51,134 bases of DNA from Myxococcota bacterium (GTDB lineage Bacteria > Myxococcota_A > Polyangia > Polyangiales > Houyiibacteriaceae). Shown piece by piece: positions 1-7,067 of this stretch. Where the stretch lies: contig JANQQS010000015.1 in NCBI GenBank assembly GCA_028284955.1, positions 1-51,134 of the forward strand, given 5' to 3'. The notes below the pieces were generated by a model, which was not told the DNA's origin, did not search any database, and saw nothing but the letters and a program-made list of their open reading frames with translations. A program made the position numbers and the translations under genes. Position 1 is the first letter of the stretch; each line of letters opens with the position of its first letter.

Positions 1-1203
1 TCTTCAGTAAACTTTCTTCTTTCTTTTTTTCCCATCGAACGAGCTCCCAGAGCCATCTTGGCCCCTCTGGCTCTCTCCATCAAATCCGGGCAGGTTCAAG
101 GCACCATCGATGAGATTCGGGGTCACCTTGAGGCAGCTCTCAATGAAGGCACGTTGTCGGTCGAAATTCAATTCTGGGCTCTCGATACACTTGCGTTCTT
201 CGATATCGAGATCAGGTCGGTGGAAAACGTGGCAAGACGGTTGCCCGAAATGAAGAGTCTTGCCGATCAGCTTGGTGACGATGCTACGCAATCAGTCCTG
301 CACAAACAGGTGCTGGTTGCATGTCTGCGCGGAGACTTGGCAACGGCGCGACATTTCGTCGTCGCGGGATCGGCCACTCCAAAAGAGTCTCGAATACTGA
401 AGTATCATCTCGCGCAAGCAGAAGCAGAGGCCGGAAACGTTCGGGACGCGATCACGCAGTTTTTGAGTACTGCCGAAGAGTATCTAAGTGAACTCGGCTT
501 GACGCAGACACTGGTGTTCGGGAGAGAGCCTGCCGAGCTGCAGATGCTAATGCGTGACGATGTGGACATAGAGGACATACGCCACTTGGCCGATTGCTAC
601 TATGCAATCGTTCTGGTTGCACGTGAACATCCAGAGTACAAGAACGACTGGCTCCTGTCCGCATTGTGGTCGATGACGTTCTACGACTTGGCGCACGCAT
701 CGCGATCACTGCTACGTGCCGGACAGGAAGTGGTGGATGCAAGGCTTGCTTGTGGCCACGATCCCTGTGCCATCAGAACATTTGTGGAGCAATCTTTGCT
801 CCCAACGGTTGAGCGAGCCCGTCTTTCAGACATGGTCGTCCCGATTCGGTCGCAGTACGCAGTCATATGCGCTTATTGTGACGACTTTCATACAGCGGAT
901 TCGGTCCTTGAAGCGCTGGATCCCTACCTGGATGGGTTGCCGACAGAAGGGCGCGCAGAGTTGCAAAACCAACAGCGACTGGTCGAGCAACTTCGCTTGC
1001 GTAGGCCTCCGATCGTCCGGGAGAGTACTGACCAGCGCGAGTGGATTGAAGCACAAAATCAACTCGCTGAACGGCAACGTGTTGCACTTGATCGCCGTCC
1101 GCGAACCACACAACCGGTTTCGGCGATCAAGGTGGGACGCAATGAGCGGTGTCCATGTGGATCTGGGAAAAAATACAAGAAATGTTGTGGTGCCTCAAGA
1201 TAG
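1..1203 (+). CDS. SEC-C motif protein, 5' end probably beyond the window
   Basis: The frame is open from the left edge to the stop at 1201-1203. The first possible start inside the window is a TTG at 58 with no clear ribosome binding site, so I treat the gene as 5'-partial. From the TTG it gives 381 residues, mostly alpha-helical and repeat-like in the way of TPR/armadillo folds, without a signal peptide. The last 24 residues carry a clean SEC-C zinc-binding motif (GRNERCPCGSGKKYKKCCG, ligands CxC...CC) like the C-terminal tail of SecA. SEC-C tails are fused to many cytoplasmic proteins and bind a metal, sometimes mediating contacts with SecB or ribosomes. The role of the helical part is unknown. 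The reading frame runs in register through the stop into a DUF433 remnant, suggesting a recombination junction here. Confidence 0.75.
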   Translation, partial: SSVNFLLSFFPIERAPRAILAPLALSIKSGQVQGTIDEIRGHLEAALNEGTLSVEIQFWALDTLAFFDIEIRSVENVARRLPEMKSLADQLGDDATQSVLHKQVLVACLRGDLATARHFVVAGSATPKESRILKYHLAQAEAEAGNVRDAITQFLSTAEEYLSELGLTQTLVFGREPAELQMLMRDDVDIEDIRHLADCYYAIVLVAREHPEYKNDWLLSALWSMTFYDLAHASRSLLRAGQEVVDARLACGHDPCAIRTFVEQSLLPTVERARLSDMVVPIRSQYAVICAYCDDFHTADSVLEALDPYLDGLPTEGRAELQNQQRLVEQLRLRRPPIVRESTDQREWIEAQNQLAERQRVALDRRPRTTQPVSAIKVGRNERCPCGSGKKYKKCCGASR

Positions 1204-1521
1204 CCGTACGACCCATTTGTCGATTTCCTCGACAATCGTAACGAGCGCGCCTTCGAGGAACGTGCACTCGTTCATATCCGGCCCGCTTTCTGGCCCCTCA
1301 CGCAGCTTGTCGAGGAAGATCCCGGGCCGACGATTGTCGTGATCGATCCCACTCGTCGCTTTGGCAAGCCAATGATCGAAGGAACAGGCATGGAGACGGC
1401 CACGTTGGTCGACCGGTTCAACGCTGGCGATTCCGCGGATGAATTGACCGAAGATTTCGGCCTCGATCGAGAACAAGTCGAGGAAGCCCCACCCTTCGAA
1501 AGCCTGCTTCGAGCGTCGTGA
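1204..1521 (+). pseudogene. DUF433 antitoxin-like gene, N-terminus lost
   Basis: Directly after the SEC-C stop, in the same frame, 106 codons stay open and read as the C-terminal part of a long DUF433 protein: a region with AFEERALVHIRPAFWPL, then IDPTRRFGKPMIEGTG and a winged-helix-like segment with AGDSADELTEDFGLDREQVEEA. DUF433 proteins are usually antitoxins paired with PIN-like (DUF5615-type) toxins. No good start precedes the conserved part; a GTG at 1339 would give only 60 residues lacking the upstream half. A truncated PIN-like start follows at 1529. I read the pair as a toxin-antitoxin relic. A short functional DUF433 protein starting at 1339 remains possible. Confidence 0.6.
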
Positions 1522-1528
1522 TTCTGAA

Positions 1529-1603
1529 ATGCGACGACCCCGTCCGCCGAACCTCGTCTATTGGATCGACCGCTGTCTTGGCGAAAAGGTTGTTCCACAC
1601 TAG
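1529..1603 (+). pseudogene. PIN-like toxin, N-terminal stub only
   Basis: An ATG 8 bp after the DUF433 stop opens a 24-codon frame ending in NLVYWIDRCLGEKVVPH and a TAG. The stretch matches the opening strand of DUF5615/PIN-like toxins, where the Asp of the (F/Y)xxDR segment is a catalytic metal ligand followed by LG..VVP. The rest of the domain (normally about 110-130 residues) is missing downstream in all frames I read, so the toxin is truncated. Position directly behind the DUF433 remnant supports the assignment. Confidence 0.5.
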
Positions 1604-1764
1604 ACGATGGGGTGTCGCGGGAGAAGTTTGAAGAGTCGTACGGCGGCGACTGATGTTCCGGCGTGGTCGAGCGCGAGGGAGCGGCCTTTGGTGACCAGTG
1701 TGAAGAGTTCGCGCGCCGATGTTGCGGCTTCGCTTGCGATGGTTGCGATTTCGTTGCTAGCTGT
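1600..1764 (-). pseudogene. Coding-like C-terminal remnant, unknown
   Basis: On the minus strand 54 codons are open between a TGA at 1765-1767 and a TAG at 1600-1602. The peptide (with SEAATSARELFTLVTKGRSL and ending VRLFKLLPRHPIV) looks like real protein: amphipathic, with balanced charge and GC-rich third positions. There is no ATG or GTG start. It lies between the truncated toxin and the NrsF gene and may be the tail of a lost gene. I do not recognise a family. Confidence 0.25.
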
Positions 1765-1804
1765 TCAGGGTAGAAACGATTTCGTGTCCGGAGCACTTGT
1801 CTGT

Positions 1805-2449
1805 TTAGGGAACGAACGATGTGGAGCGCAGGCGCGATCGAATGGCGACGGTTGCGCACGCGACGATGAGCCATGGCGCGATGTGAAACGCGAGGGCGTG
1901 TGCGGGGCCGTCTACTGGGCAGCTTAGGTTGAGCACGAGAAGTCCTGTCGCGCCGGCTGCCAGTCCGCCGGTGAGCGCGCGCATGGGGTGGTAGGCGAAG
2001 CGTTTGAGTACACATAGGCTCGCGGCGATGGGCACTACCGAGATGCCGAGTTCGGCCGCGGCGCATCCGGCATCCATGAGCGCCCATGTTGGATGTTCGT
2101 GTCCGTGCGAGAAGAACACCGCGCCCAGCGAAGCGACGACGCAGAGCAGGAGATAACCATAAGGAGACACCCGCGTGTTGGGGGACACTGCGACGTGGAC
2201 GCCTGCAGCGATCGTCGCCGCGATGATGATGCCGCTCTGCCAGCGAGCTTGAACGTGCGACGCAAAGAGAAAGCTTCCGGTGACCAAAGATACGCATGCA
2301 ATCATGCCGTGCAGCGCCAAAAGGCGAAACACGTCGAAAAACCATGGCCCATTGAAAAACCACGGCCCACTGAAAAAACCGGGTCGGTATGCGGAGGGGC
2401 GCTTCGCTTCGGCCAGCACCGCTTCGCGAACTGTTTGTAGTTCCTTCAA
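1805..2449 (-). CDS. NrsF/DUF1109-like membrane anti-sigma factor
   Basis: Predicted 214-residue integral membrane protein with about six hydrophobic segments, the hallmark of the DUF1109/NrsF family that sequesters ECF sigma factors at the inner membrane. The best start is a TTG at 2449: its first two bases overlap the sigma factor stop (TTGA arrangement), and GGAGGT lies 7 bp upstream inside the end of the sigma gene, so translation is coupled. The N-terminal cytoplasmic part holds two copies of (S/N)GPWFF produced by an 18-bp tandem duplication at 2336-2371, just before the first membrane segment. Cysteines occur in several membrane segments. The family is called from topology and gene order rather than from a diagnostic motif. 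Confidence 0.7.
   Translation of the reverse strand: MKELQTVREAVLAEAKRPSAYRPGFFSGPWFFNGPWFFDVFRLLALHGMIACVSLVTGSFLFASHVQARWQSGIIIAATIAAGVHVAVSPNTRVSPYGYLLLCVVASLGAVFFSHGHEHPTWALMDAGCAAAELGISVVPIAASLCVLKRFAYHPMRALTGGLAAGATGLLVLNLSCPVDGPAHALAFHIAPWLIVACATVAIRSRLRSTSFVP
2336..2371. repeat. 18-bp tandem duplication inside the anti-sigma gene
   Basis: Two copies of an 18-bp unit (2336-2353 and 2354-2371, first copy GAAAAACCATGGCCCATT), followed by the start of a third. The unit is in frame and encodes (S/N)GPWFF on the minus strand. Confidence 0.9.
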
Positions 2450-3027
2450 GACGCCACCTCCAGCCAGATGTCTCCGAGTAGTTTGCGCAAGTGCACGTAG
2501 CCGCGATGCGCGCGGACCTTGATGGCGGACTCGGAGGTGCCAACAATCTCCGCGATTTCCTTGAATGCGAAGCCCTCGAGTTGATGGAGAATTACCGCTT
2601 CGCGCTGGTCGTTCGGGAGTCGCTGGAGCGCTTCTTGGATCTTTTTTTCTAGCCCCGGATCTGGCTGTCGAGGGTCGTCGAGGTTGCGATCGATTTCGGG
2701 GCCGTCTTGCGTCAAGAGCTCGCGTTTTGCGCGCCGCATATGGTCGCGAAGAGCATTCATGGCGATGGTGTAGAGCCACGAGGCAAAGCGCGATTTCGCG
2801 ACGAATCGGCTTTTTCCATGCATCACAGAGAGGAAGGTCGTTTGCGTGAGGTCCATGGCCAGTGCTTCGCACGCGGTGATGCGAAGTAGCGCGCGATACA
2901 GACGCGGAGCGTGCCGATCGAAGAGAACCGCGAGCGCCTCGCTTTCTCCCCGCTGAAAGGCTTGCATCAGCGAATCATCGTCCAGCGAATCATCGTCCAG
3001 CGAGTCTTCGGCATACGGCGCACGCAT
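2446..3027 (-). CDS. ECF-family RNA polymerase sigma factor
   Basis: 193 residues with both ECF domains. Sigma-2 covers about residues 25-95 (FDRHAPRLYRALLR, then FASWLYTIAMNALRDHMRR) and sigma-4 about residues 130-185 (LPNDQREAVILHQLEGFAFKEIAEIVGTS with the HTH SAIKVRAHRG). There is no large C-terminal extension. It is followed with overlap by the NrsF-like gene, the usual sigma/anti-sigma order. The ATG at 3027 lies only a few bases from the predicted transcription start of the candidate promoter, which would make the message nearly leaderless; an internal ATG at residue 21 is an alternative. The acidic N-terminus (DSLDDDSLDDDSL) comes from a 15-bp tandem duplication. Confidence 0.93.
   Translation of the reverse strand: MRAPYAEDSLDDDSLDDDSLMQAFQRGESEALAVLFDRHAPRLYRALLRITACEALAMDLTQTTFLSVMHGKSRFVAKSRFASWLYTIAMNALRDHMRRAKRELLTQDGPEIDRNLDDPRQPDPGLEKKIQEALQRLPNDQREAVILHQLEGFAFKEIAEIVGTSESAIKVRAHRGYVHLRKLLGDIWLEVAS
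2968..2997. repeat. 15-bp tandem duplication at the sigma factor N-terminus
   Basis: Two exact copies of CAGCGAATCATCGTC (2968-2982, 2983-2997) followed by a diverged third. In frame; it encodes the DDDSL repeat of the sigma factor. Confidence 0.9.
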
Positions 3028-3035
3028 AGAGGGCC

Positions 3036-3061
3036 AACGTACGACCAGCGAATTTGGTTAC
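3036..3061 (-). promoter_or_regulatory. Candidate ECF promoter of the sigma/anti-sigma operon
   Basis: On the minus strand GTAACC (3061-3056) is followed after 16 bp by CGTT (3039-3036), the general shape of ECF promoters (AACC-like -35, CGT-like -10). It sits immediately upstream of the sigma gene ATG at 3027. Its -35 is one arm of a perfect 9-bp inverted repeat (TTTGGTTAC/GTAACCAAA, 3053-3061 and 3087-3095). Confidence 0.55.
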
Positions 3062-3086
3062 AACTTTGTTTGCCTAGGTTTCGACC

Positions 3087-3111
3087 GTAACCAAACGACG
3101 AATCGTTCGTT
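3087..3111 (+). promoter_or_regulatory. Candidate ECF promoter of the divergent lipoprotein gene
   Basis: GTAACC (3087-3092) and CGTT (3108-3111) are spaced by 15 bp and mirror the candidate promoter on the other strand. The message would start around 3118 and lead to the ATG at 3184. The mirrored arrangement suggests the sigma factor drives both its own operon and the lipoprotein. Confidence 0.55.
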
Positions 3112-3183
3112 TGCGAACCATAGCCGATGCAGCGGCTTGTATCGAAACGAGTCATGCATTCAAACCTGGAAAGGGGCCCCAAT

Positions 3184-3807
3184 ATGTTGTCTTGGCGTTC
3201 TCCGTTGCGAGCGCTTTCGGTCGCGTTTGCGTTGTGCGCCACACTAGAGGGTTGTGGTGACGATTCAGAACCGACGGCAAATGAAGAGTTTTTCGAGCGA
3301 GCGACGGGAACCTGGCGCACGCTCCTTCAGCTTGGTGAGGGCGATATGACAGTATTTGCGGTCGACGAGTACTATTTCACGGAGCCTGAGCAGACCATCT
3401 CCGTGGAAGCATTTTTCGATTCGGATCTCACCAAGCCCTTTCTTCGTTACGAAGCATCGCTGACGGCTGAACGGGTTGAGCGTTCCATGTCGATTGAGGA
3501 TGGCTATGAGCTCGATTTGCGCACCGACAGCGCGACGATGACGGCGCTGGTGGATGAGCCCGAGTTGTTTGCGGCGTTTGGTCTTGACGATTGCGGATTG
3601 GCCGCAAACGAAGAAGTGGACGTGTCTGGCAGCGCGTGTGGCGTTCCGGTGTTTCGAGACGCGAGCTGTGTCGAGAAAGAGCTCTATCAAGTAGGAGAAA
3701 AGCGCGACGAGTTTCGCGTAGGCGTCATCACCGACAAGTGCACAGCTCGTCCCAGCGAGATCGACGCCGACCAAGTGTACGCACTGGTTGACGCAGATTC
3801 CAAGTGA
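3184..3807 (+). CDS. Secreted lipoprotein, likely target of the adjacent sigma factor
   Basis: The ATG at 3184 is preceded by GGAAAGGGG. It begins a 207-residue protein with a typical lipoprotein signal: hydrophobic core then LEGC at the cleavage site, mature CGDDSEP. The start at 3127 would only add a polar extension. The mature domain is acidic, rich in beta-strand-like segments, and has four further cysteines that could form two disulfides. No family recognised. It is divergent from the sigma factor and shares the mirrored promoter region, so it may be an envelope-stress or lifestyle-specific target. Confidence 0.8.
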   Translation: MLSWRSPLRALSVAFALCATLEGCGDDSEPTANEEFFERATGTWRTLLQLGEGDMTVFAVDEYYFTEPEQTISVEAFFDSDLTKPFLRYEASLTAERVERSMSIEDGYELDLRTDSATMTALVDEPELFAAFGLDDCGLAANEEVDVSGSACGVPVFRDASCVEKELYQVGEKRDEFRVGVITDKCTARPSEIDADQVYALVDADSK

Positions 3808-3819
3808 TGCTTGACCGTG

Positions 3820-3833
3820 CCGGCGTGCGCCGG
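3820..3833. terminator. Short GC hairpin between convergent genes
   Basis: CCGGC-GTGC-GCCGG, a 5-bp stem with a 4-nt loop, in the 49-bp space between the lipoprotein and the DUF3396-like gene. No T-tract on either side, so its role as terminator is only suggested by position. Confidence 0.3.
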
Positions 3834-3856
3834 AGCGCAATATTTCCAATCGTTCG

Positions 3857-4339
3857 CTAGGGCAACTCCGCTCCCGGATCGAGACGCGCGATCCACGCTT
3901 CCGTATCGTCAAGGTCGAAGCCTACCGATCCGTGAAATCGATAGGGTTCGGGATTGCGAATCGCGGCCGTCCATCCGGCCACGGCACGATAGGCCTCGGG
4001 AAACTCCGCGCGATTGCGATCTGCGAGCACAGGGTGCGACCCCGAACGGAGTATCACTCCTCCGTCGTAATCCAGGCGCGAGACATGCTTGACCGAATCT
4101 TCCTGCATCTTCCGATCGATCTCCGCCCGCCCTGCCCATTGGTTGGAAAGGATCGTGATCCAGTTTGTGCTTTTGATGCCTTGCACCGCGCCGATGGAGT
4201 GGACTACCGGGTTGTCGATTTCTAGCCCCAAAAATCGTTTTCCGTAGCCCGCGATGGCCTTCTCGTAGCGCTCATGCTCTGACGGCACGTCGGACTCCGC
4301 GTCGAGCATGTCTTCGTCACGCGGGCTGCCGCAAGTCAC
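3857..4339 (-). CDS. DUF3396-like protein (type VI immunity family-like)
   Basis: About 160 residues, no signal peptide. The middle contains STNWITILSN, a GGVILRSGSHPVLADRNR segment and PEAYRAVAGWTAAIRNPE. This order, NW(L/I)T.L then G....P.L.D.NR then YR.V....IR, resembles DUF3396 proteins, some of which are immunity proteins for type VI secretion effectors. The GTG at 4339 overlaps the stop of the upstream zinc-ribbon gene (GTGA) with GAGGA just upstream, so the two form a coupled pair; an ATG ten codons later is an alternative. No type VI effector is visible nearby, so it could be an orphan immunity gene. Confidence 0.5.
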   Translation of the reverse strand: MTCGSPRDEDMLDAESDVPSEHERYEKAIAGYGKRFLGLEIDNPVVHSIGAVQGIKSTNWITILSNQWAGRAEIDRKMQEDSVKHVSRLDYDGGVILRSGSHPVLADRNRAEFPEAYRAVAGWTAAIRNPEPYRFHGSVGFDLDDTEAWIARLDPGAELP

Positions 4340-4674
4340 GGTTCCTCGCTTGGGTCCGGCGCGCGGGGGCTTTTGGAGACAATGGTCGTCGCGGTCCATT
4401 TGCCGCTCTGGTCTTTCGAGCCGATAGCATCGACCCAGCGCTTGCAACTGGAGCACGACGTGTAGATTTCAAAACGAGTGTCGTCTTCGGCCCAGGCGTA
4501 TTCGGTCTCGTTGAAAGCAAAGTCGCGCCAGTCTTTGCAGACCTCGATGACGTCTCCAGTCTTAAAAGTGGTGAGGATGCAGGGACCCTCTTTGCCTTGC
4601 CATCCCTCGAGGGTTGTGCCGCAACCCGGACACCGCAGTGCCGGCTCTGGCAGATAGCTGTCAAACATGCCCAT
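4336..4674 (-). CDS. Small zinc-ribbon protein
   Basis: From the ATG at 4674 the product is 112 residues starting MGMFDSYLPEPALRCPGCG. It has a CPGC pair near residue 15 and a CSSC motif with a further Cys around residues 75-78, consistent with one zinc-ribbon-like site. The centre is acidic and aromatic (WRDFAFNETEYAW). An upstream GTG at 4746 is possible but the conserved-looking start is MGMFD. The stop overlaps the start of the DUF3396-like gene, so the two are translated together. The precise role is unknown. Confidence 0.6.
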   Translation of the reverse strand: MGMFDSYLPEPALRCPGCGTTLEGWQGKEGPCILTTFKTGDVIEVCKDWRDFAFNETEYAWAEDDTRFEIYTSCSSCKRWVDAIGSKDQSGKWTATTIVSKSPRAPDPSEEP

Positions 4675-4823
4675 GAATCGGGGATACGCGGATTTCAAAG
4701 AGAATACACGTGGATCTGCTAGATTGGGACAGGCTGCGAGCTCCACGAGAGTAAGAGTTCATCGACGCACGACCGCAGGCGGTGAATCGGTACGCTATAC
4801 GCAACTTGTGTTAGGCTTGAACG

Positions 4824-5015
4824 ATGAAAAAGGTGATTCGTACGGTTGATCTCCGAGATCAAGACGCGATCACAGACGTCACGTGGTCAAACACCACGGC
4901 CGAAGAACGATTTCGAGCAGTTGAAGCCATTCGACGAGCCGCATGGGAGCTCTATGGAAAGCCTGACCACGGACTGGAAAGAGTTCTTAGAGTCGTTAGT
5001 TTCCCGCAAAGTTAG
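4824..5015 (+). CDS. Small antitoxin-like partner of a nucleotidyltransferase
   Basis: 63 residues from an ATG: MKKVIRTVDL, then a helical part with AEERFRAVEAIRRAAWELYG and a C-terminal LERVLRVVSF. Small proteins with this layout often sit directly before MNT/DUF6036-type nucleotidyltransferase genes and overlap them. Here the overlap is 62 bp, so the two must be co-translated. I infer a toxin-antitoxin-like pair, but which partner is toxic cannot be told from the sequence. Confidence 0.65.
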   Translation: MKKVIRTVDLRDQDAITDVTWSNTTAEERFRAVEAIRRAAWELYGKPDHGLERVLRVVSFPQS

Positions 5016-5415
5016 GTTCTTGCTGGTCGGCGGTCATGCCCTGGCCGTGCATGCGCGCCCGCGGTTTACCGAAGATCTCGATGTGTTCGTGGACGCATCG
5101 ACCGATAACGCGATCCGAGTACGGGACGCGCTCTGTGACTTTGGATTCGCTTCCGTGGCGCCTTCCGTGGACGAGCTCGCGACTGCTCGAAAAGTATTCA
5201 TGCTCGGGGAGAAGCCTTATCGAATCGACATTCTAACCACGATATCCGGGGTCTCTTTTCAAGAAGCGTGGGATCAACGAGTATTTCTGGATCTAGAAAT
5301 CGGTCGTATCGCCGTCATCAGTCGCGAAAACTTGATCAAGAACAAACGAGCATCCGGCCGTCCCAAGGACATGGCTGATCTCGTCATGCTCGAAGCAATG
5401 ACAAACGTGCAATAG
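4954..5415 (+). CDS. DUF6036/MNT-type nucleotidyltransferase
   Basis: 153 residues. The nucleotidyltransferase signature is clear: LLVGGHALAVHARPRFTEDL followed by DVF, i.e. GG...A.H...R.T.DLDVF with two Asp predicted to bind metal, a third acidic strand at RIDILTTISG, and a C-terminal LIKNKRASGRPKDMADL like that of AbiEii/DUF6036 proteins. The ATG at 4954 has GGGAG 5 bp upstream; the frame is open further upstream but that part overlaps the partner gene and is not conserved-looking. Members modify tRNA or proteins with nucleotides and act in toxin-antitoxin or phage-defence pairs. Confidence 0.85.
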   Translation: MESLTTDWKEFLESLVSRKVRFLLVGGHALAVHARPRFTEDLDVFVDASTDNAIRVRDALCDFGFASVAPSVDELATARKVFMLGEKPYRIDILTTISGVSFQEAWDQRVFLDLEIGRIAVISRENLIKNKRASGRPKDMADLVMLEAMTNVQ

Positions 5416-5420
5416 CTGAT

Positions 5421-5434
5421 CCCCGTTGTCGGGG
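5421..5434. terminator. Hairpin between convergent genes
   Basis: CCCCG-TTGT-CGGGG directly after the nucleotidyltransferase stop, in the 32-bp gap to the convergent DUF1552 gene. No T-run, so moderate support only. Confidence 0.35.
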
Positions 5435-5447
5435 CGCTTGTGCGACG

Positions 5448-6806
5448 CTACTGCGAAAGAATCTGGGTGATGGGTTTGGCGCGGAGGGCAGGGTCGCCGA
5501 TGGTTTGAATGTCGAGCCCCATCACTTGGGCAATGGTGAGCAGCAGGTCGACGTGTTGGCGCGCGCCGAACTTGAGATACTGCCCGGTTTTGAGTTTTCC
5601 AGATACGTTTCCGGCGAGGACGACGGGGATATCTTGAGGTCTGTGTCGCAGGGCCGGTTGGCCGATCTCAAAGATGCCAGATTCGCTCATCCACACCACC
5701 AGGGTGTGATCGAGTAGGGTGCCGTTGCCTGCGGGGGTGGCTTTGAGTTTACCGAGCAAATAGGCCACCTGCTGCGCGAACCATCGCTGCACTTTGGTGA
5801 TCAATGCGGCAGCCTGATCGGGCCTGAGCCAACGCGCGTCGTGCATGATCGCGTTGTAGCTGTTGTCGCCCGCTTCGGGAGCAAGAAACCGAAATCTTGC
5901 AAGCGAGCTCGGAGAGAGAAGTTGAACTGTCGCCACACGCGTCAGACCTATCGCAAGAGACGCGTGCACCAAGTCCATTTGGGTTTTGGCAACTTTGGGT
6001 AGATCTCGCGGATCAACCGAGCGGTCGATGGCGTCGAGCAGCGGAAAGCTCCCGCCGAATATATACGGTCTCAGGAAATCGAATACGACGTCGGGATCAT
6101 CCAGTGGGAGATTGGGCGTGTCCCGCGCCGCCCACGTGGAGGTGGTGAAGTAGTCGAGCGACCGTCCTTGGCGGGCGAGCACCCCGAGGTTGAGCGCTGA
6201 GATGGGTGTGTCGAGTAAGAATTCCTGGCCGAGGATCGCGTCGATCGAAGCAGCTCCGCCGCCGCTTCCAGAGGCGCCGTCGATTTGGTGTGTGCTTCCT
6301 TCCGCGCCGGTCAGCAATGTGCCGGAACAGCCGTAGTGGGTGCACGAGGCTGCCACTTGATTGTTGTCGAGCCCTTCGATGACAATGAGTTCGTTTTTGT
6401 AGGGCTCGAGGGGCTTGAGAATGTCGCTCAGGGTGAAGTTTGATCCGGAGCCGGTAGGCCGCCACTTCGAGCCGAGCGTGCCGTGGCCGGTGGTGATGAA
6501 CACCACGTTATCCGGAGGGGGCGGGCCCATCATTTCGCCCATTGTTTCTCCGGTCGAGGCGTCTGCACCGGGGACCGCAGAATCTGGGTTGTCTGCCTGC
6601 CCAGCACTGTCACCCGCGGCGCCGCTGCTCCTTCGTTCGCCAGTTTGCGGGTCGATGTCGGAGCCGCCGTCGAAGCTCGCTGCGCTCTCGTCAGAGCCGC
6701 ATCCAGCCAGCGCGACACTCGTGAAAAGACACGAAGTTTGCGCAAAACGAATCAGCGCGGGAACCGGCCTCGAAGCGTCACGACGATGTGGTGAAACTAC
6801 CGCCAC
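5448..6806 (-). CDS. DUF1552 family protein, lipoprotein form
   Basis: About 452 residues from a GTG at 6806 (the frame stays open to 6902; no start has a good ribosome site). The N-terminus has a basic stretch, a hydrophobic segment and the lipobox LAGC, then an Asp/Gly/Ser-rich linker. The body is DUF1552: DNVVFITTGHGTLGSKWRP, LEPYKNELIVIEGLDN, a glycine-rich HQIDGASGSGGGAASIDAI, and a C-terminal TLVVWMSESG...HRPQDIPVVLAGN. The domain has an alkaline-phosphatase/sulfatase-like arrangement, but its reaction is unknown. Unlike the second DUF1552 copy at 49.6 kb, it has no Tat motif and no neighbouring DUF1592 gene, so it is a solitary lipid-anchored paralogue. Confidence 0.85.
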   Translation of the reverse strand: MAVVSPHRRDASRPVPALIRFAQTSCLFTSVALAGCGSDESAASFDGGSDIDPQTGERRSSGAAGDSAGQADNPDSAVPGADASTGETMGEMMGPPPPDNVVFITTGHGTLGSKWRPTGSGSNFTLSDILKPLEPYKNELIVIEGLDNNQVAASCTHYGCSGTLLTGAEGSTHQIDGASGSGGGAASIDAILGQEFLLDTPISALNLGVLARQGRSLDYFTTSTWAARDTPNLPLDDPDVVFDFLRPYIFGGSFPLLDAIDRSVDPRDLPKVAKTQMDLVHASLAIGLTRVATVQLLSPSSLARFRFLAPEAGDNSYNAIMHDARWLRPDQAAALITKVQRWFAQQVAYLLGKLKATPAGNGTLLDHTLVVWMSESGIFEIGQPALRHRPQDIPVVLAGNVSGKLKTGQYLKFGARQHVDLLLTIAQVMGLDIQTIGDPALRAKPITQILSQ

Positions 6807-7067
6807 AGCGATGAAATAGCATACACGCGCGTACCCGACCAAATCAGGATGAATTTCGAAAGGTCTGATGAATTCACATCTACGAATCGCATGGTGGCCC
6901 ACGTTTGGCTGTCACGATCGGCGTTTCTCGCGCCTAGTATGCGTTGGTTACGTGAGCCTGGCCGCGTCCGTTGCAGGAATGGCTCTGGGCGTGGTGGCAC
7001 GAGCCCCCGCGCTGATTCGCGCACACGGAGCTAGCTAAACTTCACGCGGCGCAGCTTGGTCGACTGG

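Noticed and set aside
1272..2546. Long Arg/Ser-rich minus-strand frame
   Set aside because: Shadow of the NrsF gene and the toxin-antitoxin remnant; Arg/Pro/Ser-rich composition typical of the wrong frame in GC-rich DNA.
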